From the NCBI GenBank assembly GCA_036554605.1, contig DATBMY010000132.1, positions 1 to 17,088 of the forward strand: a stretch of DNA of 17,088 nt, written 5' to 3'. The number at the start of each line of letters is the position of its first letter. Within the stretch, counting starts at the first letter, position 1. This document shows positions 7,691 through 14,812 of this stretch, in pieces. The translations under genes were made by a program, and so were the position numbers. The notes beneath the pieces were generated by a model, which saw nothing but the letters and a program-made list of their open reading frames with translations, was not told the DNA's origin and did no database searches. Source of the DNA: DATBMY01 sp036554605 (GTDB lineage Bacteria; Acidobacteriota; Blastocatellia; UBA7656).

Positions 7691-7820
7691 TCAGGGGTCA
7701 GGGGTCGGGAGCCGGGGGTCAGTGGGTGGTAGCCGGTGAGACAGCATTTGGAATTTGAAATGGCAGATTTGAAATGCGAGACTCACTGACCCCCGTCCCC
7801 CGACCTCCGACCCCTGACCA
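7691..7820. repeat. Heptamer-built palindromic repeat between gmhB and recN
   Basis: The left arm holds four heptamers in a row (GGGGTCA, GGGGTCG, GGAGCCG, GGGGTCA; 7694-7721). The right arm holds four in the complementary sense (TGACCCC, CGTCCCC, CGACCTC, CGACCCC; 7787-7814). Perfect pairing segments include 13 bases (7696-7708 with 7807-7819) and 11 bases (7714-7724 with 7784-7794). The centre is A/T-rich, with ATTTGAAATG-like units repeated. As RNA it would fold into one long hairpin. It has no open reading frame and no clear target-site duplication. It resembles the short tandem heptanucleotide repeats described in cyanobacteria, which is a comparison of style, not of sequence. Confidence 0.85.
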
Positions 7821-8376
7821 ATATTTGCTTCACGGCATCGAGCAGGTTGTCGGCGACGATCTCCGGCTCGCACGGGTAGCGGTCGCGCCCCTCAAGCGTC
7901 CCGCGCCCGTAGCCCGTAAGCACAAGCACGCCTCGCGCGCCGGCGTTCGCCGCAAGGTTGATGTCGCTTGCCTTATCGCCGATGACGTAAGAGCGCGCAA
8001 GGTCTATACCATGTTCGCGTGCCGCGCGGTGGAGCATTCCGGGCTCGGGCTTGCGGCATTCGCAGGCCACGCAATATTGCCGGTCGCCTATCTCAGGATG
8101 GTGTGGGCAGTAATATACCCCGTCGACTCTGGCTCCCTCGCGCCCCAGCTCTTCTATCATGCGGTCATGAATCGAGCGAAGCGCCTCTTCCGTATAGAGT
8201 CCGCGCGCCACGCCCGATTGATTGGTTATGACAATCGCCTTCATTCCCGATTCGTTTATGAGCCGCACGGCCTCGGCCGCCCACGGATATAACGTCAGCT
8301 CCTCGACATTCGTCACGTACCCGGTGTCTTCATTTATCGTGCCGTCTCGATCCATGAATATCGCCGGTTCCGACAT
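7783..8376 (-). CDS. gmhB: D-glycero-beta-D-manno-heptose-1,7-bisphosphate 7-phosphatase GmhB, 197 aa
   Basis: This is a HAD-superfamily phosphatase that removes the 7-phosphate of heptose bisphosphate in nucleotide-heptose synthesis for LPS or S-layer glycans. Motif I DRDGT places the nucleophile Asp9 and Asp11. Motif II is ITNQSG. The zinc loop has CPHHP and CVACECRKPEPGM, and motif IV is IGDKASDI. The zinc ligands separate GmhB from plain histidinol phosphatase, though related sugar phosphatases share them. The ATG at 8376 is used (a TTG at 8394 is possible, GGAG is 12 bases from the ATG). The last dozen or so codons, after KQILV, and the stop are encoded by the palindromic repeat, so the natural tail may have been replaced. 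No gmhA or hldE is nearby. Confidence 0.88.
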   Translation of the reverse strand: MSEPAIFMDRDGTINEDTGYVTNVEELTLYPWAAEAVRLINESGMKAIVITNQSGVARGLYTEEALRSIHDRMIEELGREGARVDGVYYCPHHPEIGDRQYCVACECRKPEPGMLHRAAREHGIDLARSYVIGDKASDINLAANAGARGVLVLTGYGRGTLEGRDRYPCEPEIVADNLLDAVKQILVRGRRSGDGGQ

Positions 8377-8425
8377 CTTCTTTTTATGCTCCAAAATATT
8401 TCTATCACCCGCAAGGCCAGAAGAT

Positions 8426-8454
8426 ATTAAACAAAACGAGCGGCCCTATCGCAA
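8426..8454 (-). promoter_or_regulatory. Candidate sigma-70 promoter of gmhB
   Basis: TTGCGA (8454-8449) and TTTAAT (8431-8426) are separated by exactly 17 bases on the minus strand. This lies just past the subtilase terminator and would give a leader of about 40 bases. It would drive gmhB and, by read-through, recN and the glycosylase. Confidence 0.4.
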
Positions 8455-8463
8455 GCGGCGCAT

Positions 8464-8489
8464 AAAAAAGAGCCGGATCGCTCCGGCTC
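8464..8489 (-). terminator. Intrinsic terminator of the CHAT-subtilase unit
   Basis: A perfect 8-bp stem (GAGCCGGA with TCCGGCTC, 8470-8489) with a 4-base loop is followed on the minus strand by six T (8469-8464). It begins 30 bases after the subtilase stop. This is a textbook Rho-independent terminator. Confidence 0.93.
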
Positions 8490-8518
8490 CTTCGATATAT
8501 GGGTCACCCGCGCCTTGA

Positions 8519-10906
8519 TTATGAAGGAGGACCGCCGGCGAGAACCGGTCTGCCGAACGCGTCGAATATCTCTACGCGCCGTATGTTTGTCACGGGACGA
8601 AGCTCGGCCGGCAGACTACCTGATCTGCTGGTCCAGGTTCGCTCGAATTCCCCGTCGCTGTCCGTAGTAATTAACCCGAGATCAAACCCGTCGACGACGA
8701 TTCTGTACTGCGTATTGCGCCGCAGGTCCTTTGCCTCTACTTCAAGCTCCTCATTGCCATCTTTTATGCGCACTTCGAACCTGCCTTCGGCGTCGTCGAG
8801 GTCGCCCGTGGGGTTGAGCTCCGCATCGAGGCTCACTTCCTGCCCGCCCCCGTTATCATCGCCGCCGCCGTTGTCGTCACCCCCGCCGCCGCCGAAGTCA
8901 TCGCCGCCAGCCTGGAAGACACCTTGCAAAACGATCTGGCCCGTCTGGTTGCGGATCTCGATTCGCTGGATCTTCGTCACCGGCCTGAGCGAAGCCGGAA
9001 GCAGAAGCCCGCCGCGCCCATCGCTTGTAAACTCGACCCGGAAGTATCCCGATTGAGCCGCTACCGAGCCGAGGCTTACGCCGTCGGCGACGATTTCGTA
9101 AGACGCGCCCGATAGAAGATCTTCGGCCTCTACTCGCAGCTCTTCGCGCTCGGGTTCAATCTTGGCGCGAGCTTTGCCCTCCGCCCCGCTGATGACTCCG
9201 GTCGAAGCGAGATAAGCCTCTTTCTCGACGAACGTGCCGCCGGGGTTTGACGCGCCGAATGAGGCCGATAGCACTACGCGGTCCTGAGAGTCGCGCAACT
9301 CGACCTGGCGTATAAGAGTCACGGGCTTGAGCGCGGGTGGAAGAGGCGGATGGTTATCGCGCGGAGGGTCGGTGAACTCGACCTTCAGACCGCCGAAGCT
9401 GCTCGCCGTAATCGAGTTCAACACGACCGCGCCGTTTACGACTATCTTGTAAGCGGCGCGGGGCGAAAGGCCCTCGGCCTCCACTTCGAACTCTTGCTCC
9501 GAGCCTTTGATCTCTACTTCGGCTTCACCCCTCGCCGACGGCTCGATGCCGCTTGGAAGCAAACGTATCTCGCTGCCGGTGAAGGCGCTGGTCGTAAGGC
9601 TGCGCAATGCTTCGAGCGGATTGATGCGCCCGCGGCCAAGCATCCCGGCGAAACCGGGATTGCTTCCATCAATGCTCGTAGCGGTGCTTTCGATGGTCCC
9701 TTTGACATCCGTATTATTCGGGCTCGCCTCAAGTATCAGCGCCGCCTCGGCCGACGCGAGCGGGGCGGCAAAGCTCGTCCCGCTCCAGGTCGCGTAATTG
9801 GCAGCGCCGGTTCGCGGGTAAAGGCTTATGAGCCTCACGCCGGGTGCCGACACCGACACGCCGCTGCCGTAATTGGAGAATTCCGCCTTGCGGTTATTGG
9901 CGTCGATGGCCGCGACTCCTATAACGTCCTGATTATAGCCGGACGGAAATTCCGGGTTGTTGTCGTTGTTCTTATTGTCGTTGCCTACGGCAGCCACGAG
10001 GACCGCGCCCTTCTGCCGCGCATAAAAGATCGCGTCGCGTAAAACATCCGATTGCTCGGGCGACCCGAAGCTGAGGTTTATCACGCGCGCTCCCTTGTCG
10101 GCGGCATACTTGATCGCGCTCGCTACCGAGAAGGCATCGCTGATGCCCTCGGCGTTGAAGGCGCGAATCGGTATTATGCGCGACTCCGGCGCGACCAGCG
10201 CGATCAATCCGGCAATAAAAGTGCCGTGACCCGCGATGCTCGTATCGCCCGCGCCCGGCTCCTCGCTCGGGTCGTTGTCGCGGCCGGAAAAATCCCAGCC
10301 TTGATGATCATCTATAAGCCCGTTGCCGTCGTTATCGAGCCCGTCAATCACTTCTTGAGGGTTCGACCAGAGGTGAAGGGCGATGTCCGGATGGTTCGCA
10401 TCGATGCCGGTGTCTATCACCGCGATCAATACGCCCTCTCCTCGCGAGCGCAGGTGCACTTCCGGCATGTTCTCTATGACGGGCTGCGCGATATAGCTCT
10501 CTCTGGTCTGCCCCACCGCGGGGCGGCCGTCGGGGAAGCTCACCTGCGAGCGGGCGAAGACGCTTATGGGATTAAGCATCACGGGGTTGAGCCAGGCCCC
10601 GAGCACGTCGGGGTCTTTCGCGAGCTTTTTGCGCTGCTTCTTCTCCTTTTTTCCATTGGGCGTCCGAAGACGATATATGTTCGTCCCGTATATTCGCTCG
10701 ATGGTCGTGGTGCCGCGGCGGGCGTTGACGTTTTCTATGGAAGCAGCGGGGCTGATCTCTACTATGACTTCGCCCTTTACGAATTTAGCGGGCGCATCCT
10801 GCGCATAAGAGCGGGCGGAAAATGAACCGATAAGTGATAAAAGAATCAGCGCCGTTATGAACGCGTCGCCAAGCCTTGTAATAACATGCTGCTTATATCT
10901 CATCAT
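8519..10906 (-). CDS. Secreted subtilisin-family (S8) serine protease with three C-terminal repeats, 795 aa
   Basis: A signal peptide ends at SYA-Q (cleavage after residue 35). A propeptide-like region (about 40-110) precedes the catalytic domain. The triad is Asp165 (VIDTGID), His227 (GHGTFIAG) and Ser378 (SGTSFAAP), with oxyanion Asn309; all are intact. A calcium-loop-like DNDGNGLIDD lies at 191-200. After the catalytic domain come three related beta-rich repeats (about 447-551, 566-665, 692-791). Each has a VEAE/K-x-L motif, then Y-x-IV, and near its end LRPVT/LKPVT-x-I-x-x-(V/I)E(L/I). A Gly/Asp linker (667-690) separates repeats 2 and 3. There is no membrane anchor or LPXTG. Start: two ATG codons with AGGGG 6 bases upstream. 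It begins 27 bases after the CHAT stop, so it is cotranscribed with it. Confidence 0.95.
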   Translation of the reverse strand: MMRYKQHVITRLGDAFITALILLSLIGSFSARSYAQDAPAKFVKGEVIVEISPAASIENVNARRGTTTIERIYGTNIYRLRTPNGKKEKKQRKKLAKDPDVLGAWLNPVMLNPISVFARSQVSFPDGRPAVGQTRESYIAQPVIENMPEVHLRSRGEGVLIAVIDTGIDANHPDIALHLWSNPQEVIDGLDNDGNGLIDDHQGWDFSGRDNDPSEEPGAGDTSIAGHGTFIAGLIALVAPESRIIPIRAFNAEGISDAFSVASAIKYAADKGARVINLSFGSPEQSDVLRDAIFYARQKGAVLVAAVGNDNKNNDNNPEFPSGYNQDVIGVAAIDANNRKAEFSNYGSGVSVSAPGVRLISLYPRTGAANYATWSGTSFAAPLASAEAALILEASPNNTDVKGTIESTATSIDGSNPGFAGMLGRGRINPLEALRSLTTSAFTGSEIRLLPSGIEPSARGEAEVEIKGSEQEFEVEAEGLSPRAAYKIVVNGAVVLNSITASSFGGLKVEFTDPPRDNHPPLPPALKPVTLIRQVELRDSQDRVVLSASFGASNPGGTFVEKEAYLASTGVISGAEGKARAKIEPEREELRVEAEDLLSGASYEIVADGVSLGSVAAQSGYFRVEFTSDGRGGLLLPASLRPVTKIQRIEIRNQTGQIVLQGVFQAGGDDFGGGGGDDNGGGDDNGGGQEVSLDAELNPTGDLDDAEGRFEVRIKDGNEELEVEAKDLRRNTQYRIVVDGFDLGLITTDSDGEFERTWTSRSGSLPAELRPVTNIRRVEIFDAFGRPVLAGGPPS
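8843..8908 (-). repeat. Gly/Asp linker-coding low-complexity repeat
   Basis: GGCGGCGGTGACGAC-like units coding GGGDDN are iterated between subtilase repeats 2 and 3 (residues 667-688). Units of this kind can change in copy number by slippage. The Asp/Gly composition also suggests a flexible, possibly calcium-binding spacer. Confidence 0.7.
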
Positions 10907-10933
10907 TCTAAACCCCTGCGGGCGCCCGCCGGA

Positions 10934-13816
10934 TTAAACGGGATCGCCCATAAGAACAAACGGGGCCCAATAGTACGGGTGCCCGTAAGAATCCTTTATA
11001 GCAAGCTGCGCCTCGCGCAGCGCGGTCCGCTTCGGCGCGCCCGCCTTTATACGCCGGTACATCTCGCGCATAAACTCGGCCGTGGAATTATCGCTCACCG
11101 CCCACAGGCTCGCCACTAACGAAGGGGCGCCGGCATACAAAAATCCCCTCATCAGCCCGTGCAGCTCGTCGCCCGGGAAAATCATGTTCACTCCCGTGTG
11201 ACACGCGGAGAGCGTGACCATCTCCGCGTCGAGCTTCAAATCGAGCAGCCCGTAAAAGTGCAAGTTCGAATCGGCAAGCTTCAAAAACGAAAACATAGGA
11301 TTGTCGCGGCGGAAATATCCGTGCGAGGCCAGGTGTAGGAACCGGGCGCGCGGCGCGAGCTTCAACAGGTTCTCGCGCGTCGCATCCCCCCCCGTGAGCT
11401 TCACCGCGTCCGGGAAGAGCGACCCGAGAGTTTCGATCTCATCCTCTATGTTTGGCGTTCCTCCATCGAGCACGCCGAGCGCGACCATCGAACCACTCGC
11501 TATCTCGGATTCGGAATCTGAAACGGCGCGGCGGGCCCGGCTTTCGGCGGAGCGGGCGCGGCATAGTCTCAGCACCGCCGCGCTCGGCGCGTAGGAAATC
11601 TCGTATCGCTCGATGAGGTGATGATCGCGGTCGCGCAATGCGTGAAAAGGCACGTAATGAAGCGCGCCGTGCGGGATGACGATGAGGCGGTCGCTTTCAA
11701 GCATCGACTCAACCGGGGCGAAGATCAGATCGTAAAGCTCATCGAGATGCTCACCCATCGATCGCCTGAGCTGGCTGAAATGGGCTTCGACGTACTCGGC
11801 TCCGTAATTGAATTTTTCTATCTGAAACCTGAGCGCCCCGAGCGCCCGCTCTACGTCGGCGCGCGAGGCAATCGCGCGCGCGACCTTTACCCGGTCGCGC
11901 GTAGCTATAAAGGCCGAGACATGCCCGGCGGTCGTGAAGTATTCAACCGCAACCTCGCCCCGTTCGAGCGTCTGGCTGAGGTCTTCGACCGTCGCCGGCC
12001 TCATGCGCTGAATCTCGGCAAAACCGGTATTCTCGTGTTCCAACCGCCGAAACATACGCGCTATCTGTCGCTCGCAGCGCGCCACGGCCTGACGGTAGCC
12101 GCCGGCGACCTCGGCGCTGCGCTGGGTGCCTTTGTCCTCTTCCATTCCCGCCTGCGAGCTGTACCAGTTCAGCTCCTCAATAAGCCGCGCGAGCCGCGCG
12201 CGGGTCTCGCTCCTCGTCCCGTTTTCGTTTCCTCGCGTCTCTTCTCTCCCGCGCACGTATCTGGCAAGCAAGTCGGCTAGCGAGCGGGACTTGGCCGATT
12301 CGACGAGCCTGAACGCCTCTTCGACCATCTCCGGCGTGCCGGCGTCCAGACAACTCGCTATCGCGTCTTCATACGCCTCGATCTTATCGCGCAGGAAGGT
12401 CGCCTTGAATTCGTCGGCAACTATGCCGCCGCGCATCTTCTCGACAGACTCGACCGCGAGCCGGAACGAATCTCGCGCCGCGGCCGCGCGTTTGCGGTCC
12501 CGCTCAATGCGACCGAGCAGATGGTGACATTGATAGGCGATGCCGGGGGCGAACAGACCTTCGATGAGGCCGAGGGCCGCGCGAGCCATCCGCGCCGCCT
12601 TCGCACGCTCGCCCATCTGGTAGGCGGCCCGCGCCTGCAATAGCTTTATGTGAGCCGAGCGCGTATTGATGCGCTGCCGCGCAAAGACCCTCAGAGAAGA
12701 AGAGGCGTGCGCGGCCGCCTCTTCGGGCTCGCCGCGCGCGATGGCCAGTTGAGCCAGGTAGCTGTCGGCGAGCGCCGCAAAGGTTGAATTGCCGCTAGCG
12801 GTGAAAGCATCGCGGGCGCGCAGAAGGCCGGCTTGCGCCTCGTCGAACTGCCGCTGCGCTCCGAGCGCGAGCGCGTGTATCATAGTCGCCTTCGCCGCCT
12901 CGTATTGCATGCCGAGGCTCTCAAAATCCGTTCGCGCGGTGGCGGCCGACTCGACCGCTTCGTCGAAGGCGTTGAGCGCAAGAAGCGTCTCCGACATATC
13001 GAGACAGCAAAAGGCGACAAGCTGCCGGCTGCCGAGACGGTCGAGCTGCTCGCGCGCCTCGCCGTAACCGGCGAGCGCCAGGTTGTAGTTGCCGCGCAGG
13101 AATTGCAGATAGGCGATATGAAAACGGGCCTGCGCGGCAAGCAGCGTGGAGCCGGATCCCTCCCAGGCCGAGGCGGCGCTTTCGAGCAGCGCGAGCGCCT
13201 CTTCGGGCCGGTCTTTTTCCGTAAATATGTTCGAGCGGCTGAAGTCTACGAAGGCGCGCATGGAATCTTCGCCCGCCGTCGAGAATATCTCTCGCGCGCG
13301 GTCGTAATGCTCAAGCGCCTTGTTGTACCTGTCGAGCTGGTAGTAGATGTTTCCCACGTTGGTTTCAAGCTGCGCAAGCTCGATAGGGTCTTTGCGCGAG
13401 AGCACCCGCCGGGCCGCGTTCGCCACGCGCAGGGCTTCATCGTAGCGTCCCAGGTGCTTGAGCGCGTCGACTCTCTGCTTTTGTATGACGGCGGCCTCGG
13501 CCTTAAGCTTCGCGCCGTTGAGAGTGTCGATGGCGCCCTGGTACAGGCGGTCGGCTTCAAGGTGGCGTCCAGTGTGATGCAGGACGCGCGCGCGCGCCGC
13601 CGACGCGAAAGCGAGCGAGAGCGAATCGCCAAGCGCTTCGGCCACGCGCTCGACTCTATCGGCAAGAACGCCCGCCAGGTTGAGATCGCGCCCTACTATG
13701 CGGTCCATCTCGCTTTTGAGCGAAGAGACCATCTCCCACCCGGCGCGCTCGGCGTCGCCGAGAAACTTCTCAACGCTTTCGGCTCTGATCAGCTTGTCTG
13801 CCAGTTCGGTTGTCAC
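10934..13816 (-). CDS. TPR-CHAT caspase-like protease, 960 aa
   Basis: A long array of tetratricopeptide helices (about residues 55-440) is followed by a helical linker and a C-terminal CHAT domain (about 655-960). CHAT domains are clan CD cysteine proteases related to caspases and separase. The catalytic pair is visible: His832 in LHLASHGYF and Cys872 in LSACHTG, 40 residues apart. The terminal WAPFVLMGDP motif typical of the family closes the protein. No signal peptide or membrane segment is seen, so it is cytosolic. TPR arrays usually bind a partner that controls the protease. The GTG at 13816 is the first possible start after an in-frame stop at 13876; no good ribosome binding site precedes it, so the start is uncertain. 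It lies 83 bases after the anti-sigma gene and 27 before the subtilase. Its natural substrate is unknown. Confidence 0.94.
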   Translation of the reverse strand: MTTELADKLIRAESVEKFLGDAERAGWEMVSSLKSEMDRIVGRDLNLAGVLADRVERVAEALGDSLSLAFASAARARVLHHTGRHLEADRLYQGAIDTLNGAKLKAEAAVIQKQRVDALKHLGRYDEALRVANAARRVLSRKDPIELAQLETNVGNIYYQLDRYNKALEHYDRAREIFSTAGEDSMRAFVDFSRSNIFTEKDRPEEALALLESAASAWEGSGSTLLAAQARFHIAYLQFLRGNYNLALAGYGEAREQLDRLGSRQLVAFCCLDMSETLLALNAFDEAVESAATARTDFESLGMQYEAAKATMIHALALGAQRQFDEAQAGLLRARDAFTASGNSTFAALADSYLAQLAIARGEPEEAAAHASSSLRVFARQRINTRSAHIKLLQARAAYQMGERAKAARMARAALGLIEGLFAPGIAYQCHHLLGRIERDRKRAAAARDSFRLAVESVEKMRGGIVADEFKATFLRDKIEAYEDAIASCLDAGTPEMVEEAFRLVESAKSRSLADLLARYVRGREETRGNENGTRSETRARLARLIEELNWYSSQAGMEEDKGTQRSAEVAGGYRQAVARCERQIARMFRRLEHENTGFAEIQRMRPATVEDLSQTLERGEVAVEYFTTAGHVSAFIATRDRVKVARAIASRADVERALGALRFQIEKFNYGAEYVEAHFSQLRRSMGEHLDELYDLIFAPVESMLESDRLIVIPHGALHYVPFHALRDRDHHLIERYEISYAPSAAVLRLCRARSAESRARRAVSDSESEIASGSMVALGVLDGGTPNIEDEIETLGSLFPDAVKLTGGDATRENLLKLAPRARFLHLASHGYFRRDNPMFSFLKLADSNLHFYGLLDLKLDAEMVTLSACHTGVNMIFPGDELHGLMRGFLYAGAPSLVASLWAVSDNSTAEFMREMYRRIKAGAPKRTALREAQLAIKDSYGHPYYWAPFVLMGDPV

Positions 13817-13899
13817 ATCATTAACCGCGTCGGCGCCCTGGTGCCCTGCTTTGGCCGGTCTCTCCGGCTGCCTTCACAATTTTGTGCTTTTCGGATTCT

Positions 13900-14517
13900 T
13901 CAGGACTGAGTGATCGGCAATCCGGGGACGATCAGACTGGTCGAACCAAGCTCTACCCGCAGGTCGTAAACGCCGTGCTCTATGCCGCGGATGGCGAACT
14001 CGCCCATCGCATCGGTCGTCGCCGCGTAAGAGTTCTCGCCCGTAAGGCGCAACTCTAGATTAGAGACGGATTCGAACGCGTCTTCGCCCTCGCGCAGCAC
14101 CTGGCCTATGAGGTCGGCGCCCGCGTCCGAAGGCGATATCTGCAGATCAATGCTGTAATCGTTGGCGCGGTAAAGCAATTGCCTGTTTGTCGTCTCGGTC
14201 GAGCGCACGCCGGACAGCGCCGGACGCATAAGGCTGTCAAAGACCAGAGAGGCCACGACCTGCCCTATACGCTCGGCCAGACGGGGACGGCGCTTTGCCT
14301 CAAATATCCTGAAGGCGCGTTTGAGGACCCAGGCGGGCGGCTCCTGGCTGTCGTCGCTTGCTGCTATCTGGCGCACCTGAGTGTACCAGTCGCGCGCCTC
14401 CACGCACGAGGGGCAGCCCGCCGACAGGTGCGCTTCGACCATTTCCCCCTCCTCCCTCGTGAGCTTTCCATCCAGATAATCTACCAATCTCTCAAAACCG
14501 GGGCATTTCATCTTCAT
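13900..14517 (-). CDS. Soluble zinc-finger anti-sigma factor with C-terminal beta domain, 205 aa
   Basis: The N-terminus has the zf-HC2 pattern: Cys5, then HLSAGCPSC (H-x4-C-x2-C, one residue longer than the usual H-x3-C-x2-C). This is the fold that binds ECF sigma factors. A basic helical region (PPAWVLKRAFRIF) follows. The C-terminal part (about 100-200) contains LLYRANDYSIDLQI and TTDAMGEFAIRGIEHGVYDL. The latter resembles the GEF...GxYxL pattern of carboxypeptidase-regulatory/transthyretin-like beta domains. No transmembrane segment is visible, unlike RseA-type anti-sigmas, so it should be cytosolic. AAGGAG lies just before the ATGs (14517 and 14511 are both usable). It is encoded downstream of the ECF sigma gene but separated from it by a terminator, and it leads the CHAT-subtilase unit. 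The anti-sigma role is inferred from domain and position. Confidence 0.85.
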   Translation of the reverse strand: MKMKCPGFERLVDYLDGKLTREEGEMVEAHLSAGCPSCVEARDWYTQVRQIAASDDSQEPPAWVLKRAFRIFEAKRRPRLAERIGQVVASLVFDSLMRPALSGVRSTETTNRQLLYRANDYSIDLQISPSDAGADLIGQVLREGEDAFESVSNLELRLTGENSYAATTDAMGEFAIRGIEHGVYDLRVELGSTSLIVPGLPITQS

Positions 14518-14546
14518 TTTGCTCCTTCATTACTCAAGCATGAGAA

Positions 14547-14576
14547 TAGAGCAGCGAGCGGCGGAAAAAATACTCC
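14547..14576 (-). promoter_or_regulatory. Candidate ECF-type promoter of the anti-sigma/CHAT/subtilase unit
   Basis: GGAGTA followed by a T run (14576-14565) resembles ECF -35 elements, which are GGAA(C/T)-like and followed by T/A-rich sequence. After 18 bases comes GCTCTA (14552-14547) as a possible -10. The start would fall near 14540, about 22 bases before the anti-sigma ATG. It would suit the ECF factor encoded next door, but this is a by-eye match. Confidence 0.35.
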
Positions 14577-14603
14577 TGGAATAAATTAAACCCTACTTTC
14601 CAG
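14576..14603. promoter_or_regulatory. Inverted repeat upstream of the anti-sigma gene
   Basis: CTGGAA (14576-14581) and TTCCAG (14598-14603) form a perfect 6-bp inverted repeat with a 16-base A/T-rich spacer, directly upstream of the candidate ECF -35. Its spacing suits a dimeric DNA-binding protein. It may equally be chance. Confidence 0.3.
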
Positions 14604-14757
14604 AAGCTTTTTGAGTTCTCCGGGCAGCGGGCGCGCGGGGGCCCAAACCGAAGGGCCGTTTCAGATAGTAGCAAACGCGGTCTTGAGCATGAAAGCGGGC
14701 GCGACGGCGAAAGAGCGGGGAAATATATGTGAAGCGCTGGATAACCGACTACAAGAT

Positions 14758-14790
14758 AAAAGGCCGCCGCCTCGGCGGGCAGCGGCCTTT
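14758..14790 (-). terminator. Intrinsic terminator after the ECF sigma gene
   Basis: A perfect 9-bp stem, AAAGGCCGC (14759-14767) with GCGGCCTTT (14782-14790), has a 14-base loop that can pair further. On the minus strand it is followed by TTTTATCTT. It begins 23 bases after the sigma stop codon. Confidence 0.85.
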
Positions 14791-14812
14791 GCGGTCTCGA
14801 TTATGGAGCTTG

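Noticed and set aside
7691..7820. Possible CRISPR array
   Set aside because: The units are heptamers in two inverted arms without regular unique spacers, and no cas gene is present.
7691..7820. Possible insertion sequence
   Set aside because: There is no transposase frame and no clear target duplication; it is a non-coding palindrome.
10052..10825. Plus-strand frame (257 aa) opposite the subtilase
   Set aside because: Antisense of a protein with a complete catalytic triad; no support for its own translation.
10918..10929. Perfect palindrome GCGGGCGCCCGC between the CHAT and subtilase genes
   Set aside because: Too short, without loop or T run, to be called a terminator; may be chance in GC-rich DNA. 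It overlaps no binding motif I know.
12833..13909. Long open frame (358 aa) on the plus strand opposite the TPR-CHAT gene
   Set aside because: It is a shadow: the CHAT protein on the minus strand has clear TPR and CHAT motifs, and the plus-strand product shows no domain or ribosome binding site.
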